DNA from: Solirubrum puertoriconensis
GTDB lineage: Bacteria; Bacteroidota; Bacteroidia; Cytophagales; Hymenobacteraceae
Assembly (NCBI RefSeq): GCF_001483135.1
Contig: NZ_LNAL01000008.1
Coordinates: forward strand, 124,001 to 188,000
Direction: 5' to 3'
DNA length: 64,000 bases
Shown piece by piece: positions 31,915 to 39,989 of this stretch; within the stretch, counting starts at the first letter, position 1; every line of letters starts with the position of its first letter. The position numbers and the translations under genes are program-made. The notes under the pieces were generated by a model that saw nothing but the letters and a program-made list of their open reading frames with translations, was not told the DNA's origin and ran no database searches.

Positions 31915-32437
31915 ATGCTTTGATTTAGATTTTATCAAGATTTCAGCTTTGTAATCGCGCCGCTTTTTTATTGAACAACTGCAGTTATTCCGGTTGCACA
32001 AGCTGGATGTTTACAACTCTTTTGGTAGGCAAAGGCTCAAATCCGCGTTAGGAAGCGCCGCCTCATACAACTCGCTATAACCATAAAAAAGCGTTCTGAG
32101 CCGGTCAAACAGAGTAATCAACATAACTTAGTAACCTAAGTTACTATTGGGCGACGTTGATGCAAACAGCTCATCTTTAATTTACTGTAATCATATTAGT
32201 ACCTCGAGATTATAAAGCATAGTAATTATATAATATTTTAAACAGTATATATGATATGAAGTTATTCTGCTCGCTCAAAGGGCCATAGGTTTTAGTAGCT
32301 GCTTTTACCAAATCAGCATTGCTTGCCAGCTCCTTTTTATTTGTAATATTCTTATCAAAACACTAGTACAACTGCATACTCCATAAATAAGCCGCTGCTG
32401 TTAGTTATTTAGAAAGTTCTTACCGCTTCGGGTAGGG
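31915..32437. other. AT-rich intergenic stretch of about 520 bp
   Basis: No plausible gene on either strand. It is much richer in A+T than its surroundings. It contains overlapping palindromes at 32124-32146: TAACTTAG-TAAC-CTAAGTTA and TAGTAAC-CTAA-GTTACTA. I find no exact TAnnTTTG box facing the beta-helix gene. It may carry the regulatory region of that gene or be a remnant of an older insertion. Confidence 0.5.
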
Positions 32438-33142
32438 TTATCGGTGCCCGATGGGGTAAGGGGGTTCCAAGTTTTCCTGGCTCAGCAACTCCCACGTGTC
32501 CAAATTAAGCGCTGACAAGTGCCGAAGCTCGGGGTTGTGCCTGTACACGCAGCCGGTATCTAAGCCAATAGTCCCTGCCCGCCGCTTTACCCGCCGCCGT
32601 AGCTCCGCGGTTGGAGTGGGTGTGTGGCCGTGGAGCAGGCGCTTGCCCTGCAGGCGCGAAGCATCGAAAGTAAAGTTCTTGATGTTGAGCATACTGCGCT
32701 GATCGGTGCGCATGCGCTCGGGCGGCAGCCGAAAGTCGAATCCGGCGTGTACCAGCACAAAATCAGGCAGCTCCAGCGTAAGCGGCAGCGCCTCAAGCCA
32801 CTGCAAGTAGAGCTCCGGAATATGCTGCGGGTATGTTACCCCAAAGCTGCCTAGGGTTAGTTGGTCGGCCTTTGGGCCGGCCGCCCACGGGGCCAGAGGC
32901 CGCGCCTCGCGGGCGGCCTGCAGCACCTCCAGATCGTGGTTGCCCAGCAGGCAGTGCACCTGGTGGCCGGTGCGCTGCAGCTCCATCAGGTAATCGAGCA
33001 CGCCGCGGCTGTCGGGGCCTTTGTTTACGTAGTCGCCCAGCAGGTATAGCTCGTCGGTGGTGCTGAGGCCAATGCGCTCTTCAACCAAGTGGCGCAGGGT
33101 GCGCAGGCAGCCGTGAATATCGGTGGTAGCGTAGCGGGGCAT
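32438..33142 (-). CDS. Metallophosphoesterase, PPP-type serine/threonine phosphatase
   Basis: 234 residues from the ATG at 33142 (MPRYATTDIHGCL); the frame continues 19 codons upstream without need. The metal-binding PPP motifs are all present: TDIHG, LGDYVNKGPDS, LLGNHDLEVL, VHAGFDF and LLHGHTPTP. The family includes bacterial diadenosine tetraphosphatase-like and PrpA/B-type protein phosphatases. The length and the LDTGCVY motif near the C-terminus fit bacterial PPP phosphatases. The substrate is unknown. Single gene with its own spacer. Confidence 0.9.
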   Translation of the reverse strand: MPRYATTDIHGCLRTLRHLVEERIGLSTTDELYLLGDYVNKGPDSRGVLDYLMELQRTGHQVHCLLGNHDLEVLQAAREARPLAPWAAGPKADQLTLGSFGVTYPQHIPELYLQWLEALPLTLELPDFVLVHAGFDFRLPPERMRTDQRSMLNIKNFTFDASRLQGKRLLHGHTPTPTAELRRRVKRRAGTIGLDTGCVYRHNPELRHLSALNLDTWELLSQENLEPPYPIGHR

Positions 33143-33193
33143 AAGGTTGAGCAGCAGGGAAGCGGAAACAAGACTATACGCACGGGCACAAAA

Positions 33194-33218
33194 AAGCACC
33201 GCCTAGGTGGCGGTGCTT
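33194..33218 (-). terminator. Rho-independent terminator
   Basis: AAGCACCGCC / GGCGGTGCTT, perfect 10-bp arms with TAGGT loop (the loop region contains CCTAGG), followed on the leftward strand by a T run. It terminates the small disordered-protein gene at 33245-33469. Confidence 0.8.
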
Positions 33219-33244
33219 CGTTTTGGCAAAACAGTATGTAAGAA

Positions 33245-33469
33245 CTAGTGGCCGCCGCCGTAGCTGGGCTTGTCTAGGTCGGGTTTGTTGAGGTTGCGGT
33301 TGGGATGAGCTTGCGGCGCATCTTTGGCCAGCTGCTCCAAACGCTCCTCGGTTTCGTCGTCGCGGTTGGTAACGGGCAATTGGCCTACAGCGCGCGGCTG
33401 GCCTTCGCCGGCCGGATCACCGTGGTTTTCTTTCGATTGCTTGTTGGTGTTATTGCTCTTGTAAGGCAT
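33245..33469 (-). CDS. Small hydrophilic disordered protein
   Basis: 74 residues, rich in Asn, Pro, Asp, Glu, Lys and Gly, with almost no hydrophobic residues and no cysteine. It starts MPYKSNNTNKQSKENHGDPA and ends DLDKPSYGGGH. The composition is that of a hydrophilin or other intrinsically disordered stress protein; I know no named family. It lies directly downstream of a second disordered protein gene on the same strand (62 bp spacer) and has its own terminator, which supports it being a real transcript. Confidence 0.6.
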   Translation of the reverse strand: MPYKSNNTNKQSKENHGDPAGEGQPRAVGQLPVTNRDDETEERLEQLAKDAPQAHPNRNLNKPDLDKPSYGGGH

Positions 33470-33530
33470 GACTTTCTGAGGTTTAAACGTGATACTCCTA
33501 GGTTCTCAGTAGCCCGGCACTGCCAGAGAG

Positions 33531-34112
33531 TTAGAACCCTTTGGCAATGCCCGACTCCTGCGCGTCGGGGTCAGTGAGGTCGGCGTTGGTATCGGGCCGA
33601 GCATCTTCAGCCTTCATGTTGTAGTCGATGGCAGCGCCGCGGCGAGCATCGTTGCCGGAGGCTACGTCGGAGCCGGATTCATCTTCGCCGGCATCGTTGC
33701 GGCGGTCTACGCTGTCAAAATCGTCTTCGTCGGTCAGGTCTTCGTCGGCGTTGCGGGCCCGCATGGTGTCGCCTTCGGTCTCGCTTACCGGGTCGGGCAA
33801 GCGGCGCGGGTCGAGCATGTCGGGCGTAGGCATGTCCTCGTTGGGTACTACGGGGCGGCCTTCGTCGTCGGAGCGCATATTGTCGGCCGGGTGGCCGGGC
33901 TTGTCGGCGTCTTCGTTGACGGAAACCGAGGTAATGCCGTCCGACGAATCGGTGCCGAAGCCCTGCTTGCCGTCGCGGTTGCCGAAGCCGCCGCGGGCGT
34001 TTTCGTTTTTGGGCGGATCGGCGCCCGGAATTATATGTCCAGCGTTTAGTTCTTCGTCGGTCGTATCGTTAGGTACTTCCCGAATCGGCCGGTTTTTTGG
34101 ATCAATAGCCAT
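33531..34112 (-). CDS. Acidic, Asp-rich disordered protein
   Basis: 193 residues, strongly acidic (long runs of D/E mixed with N, G, R and P), no signal peptide, no membrane segment, no cysteine. Example segments are [19 protein letters not shown] and [20 protein letters not shown]. No family recognised. The composition predicts an extended, soluble, highly charged protein, as in desiccation- or stress-related hydrophilins; this is inference. The antisense open frame of 295 codons across this locus (33628 onward) is a shadow of the biased composition, apart from its last part, which is the pterin dehydratase. Confidence 0.65.
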   Translation of the reverse strand: MAIDPKNRPIREVPNDTTDEELNAGHIIPGADPPKNENARGGFGNRDGKQGFGTDSSDGITSVSVNEDADKPGHPADNMRSDDEGRPVVPNEDMPTPDMLDPRRLPDPVSETEGDTMRARNADEDLTDEDDFDSVDRRNDAGEDESGSDVASGNDARRGAAIDYNMKAEDARPDTNADLTDPDAQESGIAKGF

Positions 34113-34180
34113 GGAAGTTGGGTGCGGTGTTTTGGAAGAGAAGGTTCTTGCGGAGGTTTACTGTGCGGGGCCGGTTTGGG

Positions 34181-34210
34181 TTGCCGTTCGGCCGAAGCTG
34201 TGTATGTTGG
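34181..34210 (+). promoter_or_regulatory. Promoter of the pterin dehydratase gene
   Basis: TTG at 34181-34183, a 19-nt spacer, then TATGTTGG at 34203-34210 (seven of eight TAnnTTTG positions). The same TATGTTGG box occurs before the BioF-like gene. It lies 48 nt before the ATG. Confidence 0.45.
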
Positions 34211-34257
34211 CAAGGCCCACCGGCTTGCACAACGTTTTACCGACCACCTCAACCATT

Positions 34258-34515
34258 ATGTGGACCGAAACCGACAACTCGCTACGCTGCACCTTCCGCT
34301 TCAAGGATTTTCAAACGGCGTTCAGCTTCATGACCGACGTAGCCGAAGAAGCCGAACACCAGGACCACCACCCGTGGTGGGCCAACGAGTGGAACACCGT
34401 GGAGTTTCGGTTGCGCACCCACGACGCAGGCAACACCGTATCGAAGCGCGACCACCGCTTAGCCGAGGCCATCGATAAGATTGCGGCCGAATACGGTGGC
34501 GAGGCGGTAGCCTAG
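34258..34515 (+). CDS. 4a-hydroxytetrahydrobiopterin dehydratase (PCD/DCoH)
   Basis: 85 residues from the ATG at 34258. It is slightly shorter than the usual 95-110 because it begins directly at the first strand ([18 protein letters not shown]). The family core is complete: [20 protein letters not shown] with the active-site histidines, then [20 protein letters not shown]. The enzyme dehydrates 4a-hydroxy-tetrahydrobiopterin to recycle the pterin cofactor after aromatic amino-acid hydroxylation. No hydroxylase gene is adjacent. It lies upstream of rsmI, which has its own promoter. Confidence 0.9.
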   Translation: MWTETDNSLRCTFRFKDFQTAFSFMTDVAEEAEHQDHHPWWANEWNTVEFRLRTHDAGNTVSKRDHRLAEAIDKIAAEYGGEAVA

Positions 34516-34584
34516 GTGCAGTTGTTTGTACCGAACGGCGCAGCTAAATCCACGTAATCCGTCGAAACCGAAAATTTCGTGGTT

Positions 34585-34592
34585 TAGCTTTG
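34585..34592 (+). promoter_or_regulatory. -7 promoter element of rsmI, six bases before the ATG
   Basis: TAGCTTTG, an exact TAnnTTTG, ends six bases before the ATG at 34599. Expected leader length is about two bases. A -33 TTG is not evident. Confidence 0.45.
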
Positions 34593-34598
34593 CTGCCC

Positions 34599-35297
34599 AT
34601 GCAAGACAATACGCCCGAACCCGCCGCGCTTACCATCGTGCCCACGCCTATTGGCAACCTCGAGGACATTACCCTCCGGGCCATTCGGGTGCTGGGCGAA
34701 GTGGATGTGGTGCTGGCCGAAGATACCCGCACCAGTGGCCGCCTGCTGCAGCACCTAGGGCTGAAAAAGCCCATGCAGAGCTACCACCTGCACAACGAGC
34801 ACAAAGTAGTAGCAGGCCTGCTCGAGCGCCTCAAAAAGGGCGAGCGAATGGCGTTGGTATCGGATGCGGGCACGCCGGGCATCTCGGACCCCGGCTTTTT
34901 GCTCGTGCGCGAGTGCTTGGCCAAGGGCCTGAAAGTAGAGTGTTTGCCCGGTGCCACGGCGTTTGTGCCCGCGCTGCTGAAATCGGGCTTCGGGGCCGAG
35001 CGGTTTACGTTTGAGGGCTTTTTGCCCGTAAAAAAAGGGCGCCAAACCCGCCTGCGCGAACTTGCCGAGGAGCGTCGAACGTTAATCTTCTACGAGTCGC
35101 CGCACCGTGTGGTGAAAACGCTCGAGCAGTTGGCCGAGGTATTCGGCCCCGAGCGGCCCGCCTCGGTAAGCCGCGAACTAACTAAGTTGTACGAAGAGAC
35201 CGTGACGGACACGCTGGCCAATTTGGCCCGGGTGTTTGGCGCGCGTCCGGCTATCAAAGGAGAAATTGTCATTGTCGTTCAAGGACTTCGCGAATAA
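34599..35297 (+). CDS. rsmI: 16S rRNA (cytidine(1402)-2'-O)-methyltransferase
   Basis: 232 residues from the ATG at 34599 (a TTG three codons earlier overlaps the promoter box). Signature motifs are LTIVPTPIGNLEDITLRAI, VLAEDTRTSGRLLQHL, LVSDAGTPGISDPGFLLV, VECLPGATAFVPALLKSG and FYESPHRVVKTLEQL, the defining set for RsmI of the tetrapyrrole-methylase fold. It methylates the ribose of C1402 in the 30S P-site. The last 26 nt overlap the lnt start, implying translational coupling. Confidence 0.95.
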   Translation: MQDNTPEPAALTIVPTPIGNLEDITLRAIRVLGEVDVVLAEDTRTSGRLLQHLGLKKPMQSYHLHNEHKVVAGLLERLKKGERMALVSDAGTPGISDPGFLLVRECLAKGLKVECLPGATAFVPALLKSGFGAERFTFEGFLPVKKGRQTRLRELAEERRTLIFYESPHRVVKTLEQLAEVFGPERPASVSRELTKLYEETVTDTLANLARVFGARPAIKGEIVIVVQGLRE

Positions 35298-36906
35298 ACC
35301 CTGGCTGCTGGTTCTGCTAGGGCCTCTGTTGCTGTGGGTTGGTTGGCCGGTGCACCCGGCACCCGCCCCGCTGCTACTGTTGGTTGGTTTGGTACCGCTG
35401 CTACGCCTCGAGCAGGTGCTGCGGACGCAAGGCGCCCGCACCGGCCGTTTTTGGTGGCTTAGCTACCTGTTTCTGCTGCTCTGGAATGTGCTCACCACCT
35501 ACTGGGTGGCCTACAGCACCTTAGGCGGCGGCATTGCGGCCAACATCCTGAACGCGGCTCTGCAAAGCCTGCCGCTGCTGGCCTTCTGGCATACGCGTCG
35601 CCGGCTAGGCCCGGTGCTGGGCTACCTAGGGTTTGTGGTGTATTGGCTGGCCTTCGAGCAGCTGCACCTTACCTGGGACCTCTCGTGGCCCTGGCTGACG
35701 CTCGGCAACGGTTTTGCCATGGTACCCAGCTGGGTGCAGTGGTACGAGTACACCGGACAGCTCGGCGGCTCGCTGTGGGTGCTGCTGGCCAACCTGGCGG
35801 TGTTCTGGGTGCTGTTTGGCCGCCAAGAGCTGGGAGCACCTAGGGTGCTGGGCATGCGCTGGCGGCCTTGGCTAGCGGCTTTTGCCGCGTTGGTGGTGCC
35901 GCTGCTGGTGTCGTTTGCCATTGACGCCCGTTGGCAGGAGAAAGGCCCAGCGGCCGAGGTGGTGGTGGTACAACCCAACATCGATCCGTTTCAGGAGAAG
36001 TTTGCCGGTGGCGCCAACTACATTCCGCCCGCTCAGCAGCTGCAGCGCTTGGTGTCGCTCACCGAATCGGCCCTGACGCCGCAAACCAAGTTGGTGCTCT
36101 GGCCCGAAACGGCGCTGGAAGAAACCCACTGGGAAAACCAGCTGGCCCAGCAGCCCGATGTGCAGCGCGTGCAGAGCTTGGTAGCTGCGCACCCCGGTAT
36201 GCGCCTGATTACCGGCATTACCTCCGTCAGTTCCTACGCCTCGAAAGAGGTAGCCAGCCCCACGGCCCGCTTCCGCGACGACCTCGGCTACTACGATGTG
36301 TTTAACGCGGCCCTGCACGTAAGCAGCCCCACCGGGCCGCTGCAGGTGTACCACAAATCGAAGCTGGTGCCCGGCGTGGAGAAAGTGCCCGGCTGGCTCA
36401 ACTCGGCCCTAGGTACCATCGACCTAGGCGGCGTAGTTGGCTCGTACGGCTCGCAGGAGCAGCGCACGGTGTTTCGCTCGTTTAGCCCCACCGCCGACAG
36501 TTCGCTGCGCGTGGCACCGGTCATCTGCTACGAATCGGTGTATTCCGACTACGTGAGCGAGTACGTGCGGCGTGGGGCCACGCTTATCGGCATCATCACC
36601 AACGACGGCTGGTGGAGCGACTCGCCCGGCTACAAGCAGCACCTTACCTACGGCCGCCTGCGCGCCATCGAAACCCGCCGCGACATTGCCCGCTCGGCCA
36701 ATACCGGCATTTCGGGCTTCATCAACCAGCGCGGAGATATTGTGCAGCAAACCGATTGGTGGGTGCCCGCCGTGAGCCGCTACACCGTGCACCTCAACGA
36801 CGAGCTTACCTTTTACACCCGCCACGGCGAGCTGCTGGGCCACGCTGTGCAGGCCGTAGCCGTGCTGCTGCTCGGCTTTGTGGTTGTTCGGCGTTTTATA
36901 AAGTAG
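35272..36906 (+). CDS. lnt: Apolipoprotein N-acyltransferase
   Basis: 544 residues if it starts at TTG 35272, which has an unusually good Shine-Dalgarno (AAAGGAG, 35256-35262) nine bases upstream; TTG at 35266 is the alternative. The first ~230 residues contain about seven membrane helices. The nitrilase-type periplasmic domain carries the catalytic triad: Glu in LVLWPETALEE, Lys in VYHKSKLVPGVEKVP and Cys in VAPVICYESVYSDY. It adds the third acyl chain to lipoproteins, several of which are encoded in this window. A final membrane helix is at the C-terminus (VQAVAVLLLGFVVVRRF). It overlaps rsmI and forms an operon with it. Confidence 0.92.
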   Translation: MSFKDFANKPWLLVLLGPLLLWVGWPVHPAPAPLLLLVGLVPLLRLEQVLRTQGARTGRFWWLSYLFLLLWNVLTTYWVAYSTLGGGIAANILNAALQSLPLLAFWHTRRRLGPVLGYLGFVVYWLAFEQLHLTWDLSWPWLTLGNGFAMVPSWVQWYEYTGQLGGSLWVLLANLAVFWVLFGRQELGAPRVLGMRWRPWLAAFAALVVPLLVSFAIDARWQEKGPAAEVVVVQPNIDPFQEKFAGGANYIPPAQQLQRLVSLTESALTPQTKLVLWPETALEETHWENQLAQQPDVQRVQSLVAAHPGMRLITGITSVSSYASKEVASPTARFRDDLGYYDVFNAALHVSSPTGPLQVYHKSKLVPGVEKVPGWLNSALGTIDLGGVVGSYGSQEQRTVFRSFSPTADSSLRVAPVICYESVYSDYVSEYVRRGATLIGIITNDGWWSDSPGYKQHLTYGRLRAIETRRDIARSANTGISGFINQRGDIVQQTDWWVPAVSRYTVHLNDELTFYTRHGELLGHAVQAVAVLLLGFVVVRRFIK

Positions 36907-36922
36907 GTGCGCCCAAGCTCCA

Positions 36923-36943
36923 CTCCTCAGATGAAGAGGGGAG
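36923..36943 (+). repeat. Short repeat, copy 1, upstream of the inositol monophosphatase gene
   Basis: CTCCTCAG-ATG-AAGAGGGGAG, imperfectly palindromic. A second copy lies downstream of the same gene at 37801-37820. Confidence 0.5.
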
Positions 36944-36971
36944 TTTCGTTGTTCAATCCGTTCCTTATTCC

Positions 36972-37772
36972 ATGACTCCAGATTTCAACCAACTAAGCCT
37001 TCAAGTAGCCGATGTAGCCCGCCGGGCCGGGCAGTTTATTCGCCAAGAGGCGGCCAACTTCGACCGTGGCCGTGTGGAAAACAAGGGCCTACACAACCTG
37101 GTATCGTACGTCGATGAGGAATCGGAGCGGATGGTAGTAGCGGGGCTGCGCGAGCTGTTGCCCGAGGCTGGTTTTATTACCGAAGAAGGCACGGCTGGCG
37201 AAGCCACGCGTCAGGAGTACACCTGGATTATCGATCCGCTCGATGGCACCACCAATTTCATCCACGGCTTGCCGTGCTACTCGGTGAGCATTGCGCTGCT
37301 GCACGGCCAGGAGCTGGCAATTGGCGTGGTGTACGAAGTCAACCTCGACGAATGCTTTCGGGCGGTGCGCGGCGGCGGCGCTTTCTGCAACGATACGCCC
37401 ATTTGGGTGTCGTCCGCGCCCGACCTCAACCATTCGTTGGTGGCTACAGGCTTCCCGTACAGCAACTTCAACCGCATCGATATTTACTTGCCTATTCTCA
37501 AGGAGTTTATGCGCCGCACCAACGGCGTGCGCCGCGTGGGCTCGGCGGCCGTCGATTTGGCGTGGGTGGCCGCTGGCCGCTTCGAGGGGTATTTCGAGTT
37601 CAACATCAACTCCTACGACGTAGCCGCCGGCATTTTACTGGTGCGCGAAGCAGGCGGGCAGGTAACCCAGTTCCTCATCGACGGCGACCCGATTTTCAAT
37701 CGCGAGATATTGGCTACCAACGGCCGCGTGCACCGCGAAATGCAAGGGGTAATAGCCGAGCACTGGCAGTAG
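36972..37772 (+). CDS. Inositol monophosphatase family protein (SuhB-like)
   Basis: 266 residues from the ATG at 36972. Metal-binding motifs are FITEEGTAGEA (Glu), WIIDPLDGTTNFIHGLP (D-P-L-D-G-T) and NSYDVAAGILLVREAGG, the place of the usual WDxAAG with Tyr for Trp. The family dephosphorylates inositol phosphates, 3'-phosphoadenosine 5'-phosphate or related sugars using magnesium. Full length. The gene lies 65 bp after lnt and is flanked on both sides by copies of a short repeat. Confidence 0.9.
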   Translation: MTPDFNQLSLQVADVARRAGQFIRQEAANFDRGRVENKGLHNLVSYVDEESERMVVAGLRELLPEAGFITEEGTAGEATRQEYTWIIDPLDGTTNFIHGLPCYSVSIALLHGQELAIGVVYEVNLDECFRAVRGGGAFCNDTPIWVSSAPDLNHSLVATGFPYSNFNRIDIYLPILKEFMRRTNGVRRVGSAAVDLAWVAAGRFEGYFEFNINSYDVAAGILLVREAGGQVTQFLIDGDPIFNREILATNGRVHREMQGVIAEHWQ

Positions 37773-37800
37773 ATAGCAAGCAGTGGCAGAATAAACTTCC

Positions 37801-37820
37801 CTCCTCAGCGGAAGAGGGGA
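37801..37820 (+). repeat. Short repeat, copy 2, downstream of the inositol monophosphatase gene
   Basis: CTCCTCAG-CGG-AAGAGGGGA. It matches copy 1 (36923-36943) at 17 of 19-20 positions. The two are in direct orientation. Confidence 0.5.
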
Positions 37821-37850
37821 TGTTCACTCGCAACTTTTTACCTGCCACGC

Positions 37851-37858
37851 TAGTTTTG
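37851..37858 (+). promoter_or_regulatory. -7 promoter element of the FeoB-associated protein gene
   Basis: TAGTTTTG, an exact TAnnTTTG, ends eight bases before the ATG at 37867. Expected leader is about three bases. Confidence 0.45.
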
Positions 37859-37866
37859 CAAGCGTT

Positions 37867-38067
37867 ATGCTGATTCAGGAACTCATCATTCTGGCGCTTT
37901 TCCTAGGTGCGGCCTTCTACGTGGGGCGCCGCCTATGGCAGAGCTTCTTTGCCAAATCGGAGGGTGCTTGCCCCAAAGGTTGCGGGGGCGCGTGCAGCGC
38001 TATCAACGTCGATGCCCTGCAGCGCACCATTGAAAAAGCTCAGCAGCAAAAGCAACAGCCCGCCTAG
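37867..38067 (+). CDS. FeoB-associated Cys-rich membrane protein
   Basis: 66 residues. One N-terminal membrane helix (LIQELIILALFLGAAFYVG) is followed by a short cytoplasmic tail with the cysteine cluster GACPKGCGGACSA (three Cys), then a Gln/Lys-rich end. This matches the small FeoB-associated protein family, which is usually encoded next to feoB and may help ferrous-iron transport. No feoA or feoB lies in this window, so here it is an orphan or works with a remote transporter. A GC-rich hairpin follows. Confidence 0.8.
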   Translation: MLIQELIILALFLGAAFYVGRRLWQSFFAKSEGACPKGCGGACSAINVDALQRTIEKAQQQKQQPA

Positions 38068-38092
38068 TTAAGCATTTCGCTTCTGGCATATA

Positions 38093-38133
38093 ACCCGCCC
38101 CGCCCATGGCTGCGTATAGCCGGGGCGGGGCGG
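38093..38133 (+). terminator. GC-rich hairpin after the FeoB-associated protein gene
   Basis: Arms CCGCCCCGCCC...GGCT and AGCC-GGGGCGGGGCGG pair almost completely around GCGTA, with a two-base bulge. There is no long T run, so termination is probable but not certain. Confidence 0.55.
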
Positions 38134-38195
38134 CGTGTTTTCGGCCGCTTCGTTTTCCTTCTCTCAATCCTTCCACACCAAGCACCCCCTGCGTT

Positions 38196-38537
38196 ATGCA
38201 AGACAAAGAAGAAGAACGCGCCCTTGTCAACGTCGAACGAAAGCTGACCGAAGACGGCTTTACCTCCGATTTCAACGTGCAAGACGGCCGTTTGTGCGTT
38301 ATCGGCTCCGAAACCAATAAAACCTACGGCCCCGAGGAGGTGACCATCGTTGATTTTTACCGTTTTGAGGGCGAAAGCAACCCCGACGATATGTCGATTC
38401 TGTACGCCATTGAAACTGCCGACGGCATCCGCGGCACCATCTCGAATGCCTTTGGCACCTACGCCGATGCCGACGTGGACGATTTTCTGCGGAAAGTAGA
38501 AGACCTAGGAAAAAACCTCGACAAGGCACACAAGTAA
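38196..38537 (+). CDS. Conserved small protein of unknown function
   Basis: 113 residues from the ATG at 38196 (MQDKEEERALVNVERKLTED). It is acidic, cytosolic and alpha/beta in appearance. A central segment FYRFEGESNPDDMSILYAIE is followed by GIRGTISNAFGTYADADVDD. Small proteins of this pattern in Bacteroidota sometimes carry the automatic label 'phosphoribosylpyrophosphate synthetase'. That enzyme is about 310 residues with a PRPP loop, neither of which is present, so I reject the label. Function unknown. Neighbours give no clue. Confidence 0.7.
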   Translation: MQDKEEERALVNVERKLTEDGFTSDFNVQDGRLCVIGSETNKTYGPEEVTIVDFYRFEGESNPDDMSILYAIETADGIRGTISNAFGTYADADVDDFLRKVEDLGKNLDKAHK

Positions 38538-38642
38538 GCCTTCGCCCGTATACCTATTGCCGCGCCGCCACCAGTTGCCTCTCTACAACCTAGGGAGCAG
38601 CGGGGGCGGCGCTCCGTTTTTCATCCTTCCCCCAAGCTGGCC

Positions 38643-39929
38643 ATGAAAACAAGCATTCCTCACCACCCGCTGCGCCGAGCCGCCGACCTCGATCCGCTCC
38701 TCGAGGCCATTGGTGATGCGCGCGTGGTGCTGCTGGGCGAGGCCTCGCACGGCACCCACGAGTACTACACCTGGCGCGCGGCCCTGAGCAAGCGCCTGAT
38801 TCAGGAGAAAGGTTTCAACTTTATTGCTGTGGAGGGCGACTGGCCCGATTGCTTCGAGGTGAACCTCGCCGTGAAGCAGCAGCCCGACGCCCAGCCCAGC
38901 TCCAAATTGCTGCAAACCTTTAACCGCTGGCCCACCTGGATGTGGGGCAACTGGGAAATTGCGCACTTGGTGGATTGGCTGCGTCAGCACAATGCCCAGC
39001 AGCCTACGGGCCAGAAGGCCGGTTTTTATGGGCTCGATGTTTACTCGTTGTGGGAGTCGCTGGAGCAAATCATGCAGTACGCCGGCCGTAAAGGCGAAGC
39101 CGCAGCCCAAGCCGCCCAGCGCGCCTACCAGTGCTTCGAGCCGTACAGCGCCGACCCGCAGGAGTACGCCGAGGCCGTGGCTTTTGTGAGCGAAGATTGC
39201 GAAGACGAAGTACTCACGATGCTGCGCGCCCTGCAACGCCGCACGCCTACCACCGGCACCGACGGCCTCGAAAAGGAAATAGACTTTGCCACCGAGCAGA
39301 ATGCGCTGGTAGCCGTGAATGCCGAACGCTACTACAAAGCCATGCTGCGCGGCGGGGGCTCGTCGTGGAACGTGCGCGACCACCACATGATGGAAACCCT
39401 GCAGCGCCTGCTCGATTTGCACGGCCCCGACAGCAAGGCCATCGTGTGGGAGCACAACACGCACGTGGGCGACGCCCGCTACACCGATATGGTGGCCGAT
39501 GGCATGGTGAACGTTGGCCAGTTGGCCCGCCAGGAGCTCGGCCGCGAAAACGTGTTCATCGTAGGGTTTGGCTCGTACCAAGGCTCCGTAATTGCGGGCA
39601 AAAGCTGGGGCGCCCCCTTCGAGAAGATGACCGTGCCCGAAGCGCGCAACAACTCCTGGGAAGCCCTGCTGCATACCGATATCGGTCAAAATGCGCTGCT
39701 GTTCTCGAGCGAGCTGCGCCGCCACGATGCCCTGCTCGACCACCTAAACCACCGCGCCATTGGCGTGGTGTACCGGCCCGAGCGCGAACGGTTTGGTAAC
39801 TACGTGCCCACGGTAGTGCCCGAGCGCTATGATGCGTTCCTGTACATCGACGAAACCAAGGCGCTGCACCCGTTGCCCACCGCCGCCGACGAGCACGTAC
39901 CGCCCGACTTGTACCCCTGGGTGTACTAG
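38643..39929 (+). CDS. Erythromycin esterase family protein
   Basis: 428 residues from the ATG at 38643. Family hallmarks are VVLLGEASHGTHEYYTWRA (Glu and His of the active centre), FIAVEGDWPDC, GFYGLDVYSLWESLEQIMQY, IVWEHNTHVGDARYTDM and VYRPERERFGNYVPTVVP. The erythromycin esterase (EreA/EreB-like) fold is common in environmental bacteria, where the substrate is usually unknown and macrolide resistance is not implied. No signal peptide. Single gene; the downstream spacer holds a decayed repeat and a FAD-oxidoreductase gene reading toward it. Confidence 0.85.
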   Translation: MKTSIPHHPLRRAADLDPLLEAIGDARVVLLGEASHGTHEYYTWRAALSKRLIQEKGFNFIAVEGDWPDCFEVNLAVKQQPDAQPSSKLLQTFNRWPTWMWGNWEIAHLVDWLRQHNAQQPTGQKAGFYGLDVYSLWESLEQIMQYAGRKGEAAAQAAQRAYQCFEPYSADPQEYAEAVAFVSEDCEDEVLTMLRALQRRTPTTGTDGLEKEIDFATEQNALVAVNAERYYKAMLRGGGSSWNVRDHHMMETLQRLLDLHGPDSKAIVWEHNTHVGDARYTDMVADGMVNVGQLARQELGRENVFIVGFGSYQGSVIAGKSWGAPFEKMTVPEARNNSWEALLHTDIGQNALLFSSELRRHDALLDHLNHRAIGVVYRPERERFGNYVPTVVPERYDAFLYIDETKALHPLPTAADEHVPPDLYPWVY

Positions 39930-39989
39930 CCCGAGGGCGCTGCTCGCCTCAAACCAGCCTATTGCCCCACGTATCTGCGGTGGCACCTA

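Noticed and set aside
33628-34257. Longer start for the pterin dehydratase gene
   Set aside because: The extra part is antisense to the acidic disordered protein and low in complexity; promoter and family start support the ATG at 34258.
38196-38537. Phosphoribosylpyrophosphate synthetase
   Set aside because: 113 residues is one third of the enzyme's length and there is no PRPP-binding loop.
38583-39743. 386-codon leftward frame opposite the erythromycin esterase gene
   Set aside because: High-GC shadow; the sense strand carries clear family motifs and this one does not.
38643-39929. Macrolide resistance determinant
   Set aside because: Family membership in erythromycin esterases alone does not imply resistance; no resistance context.
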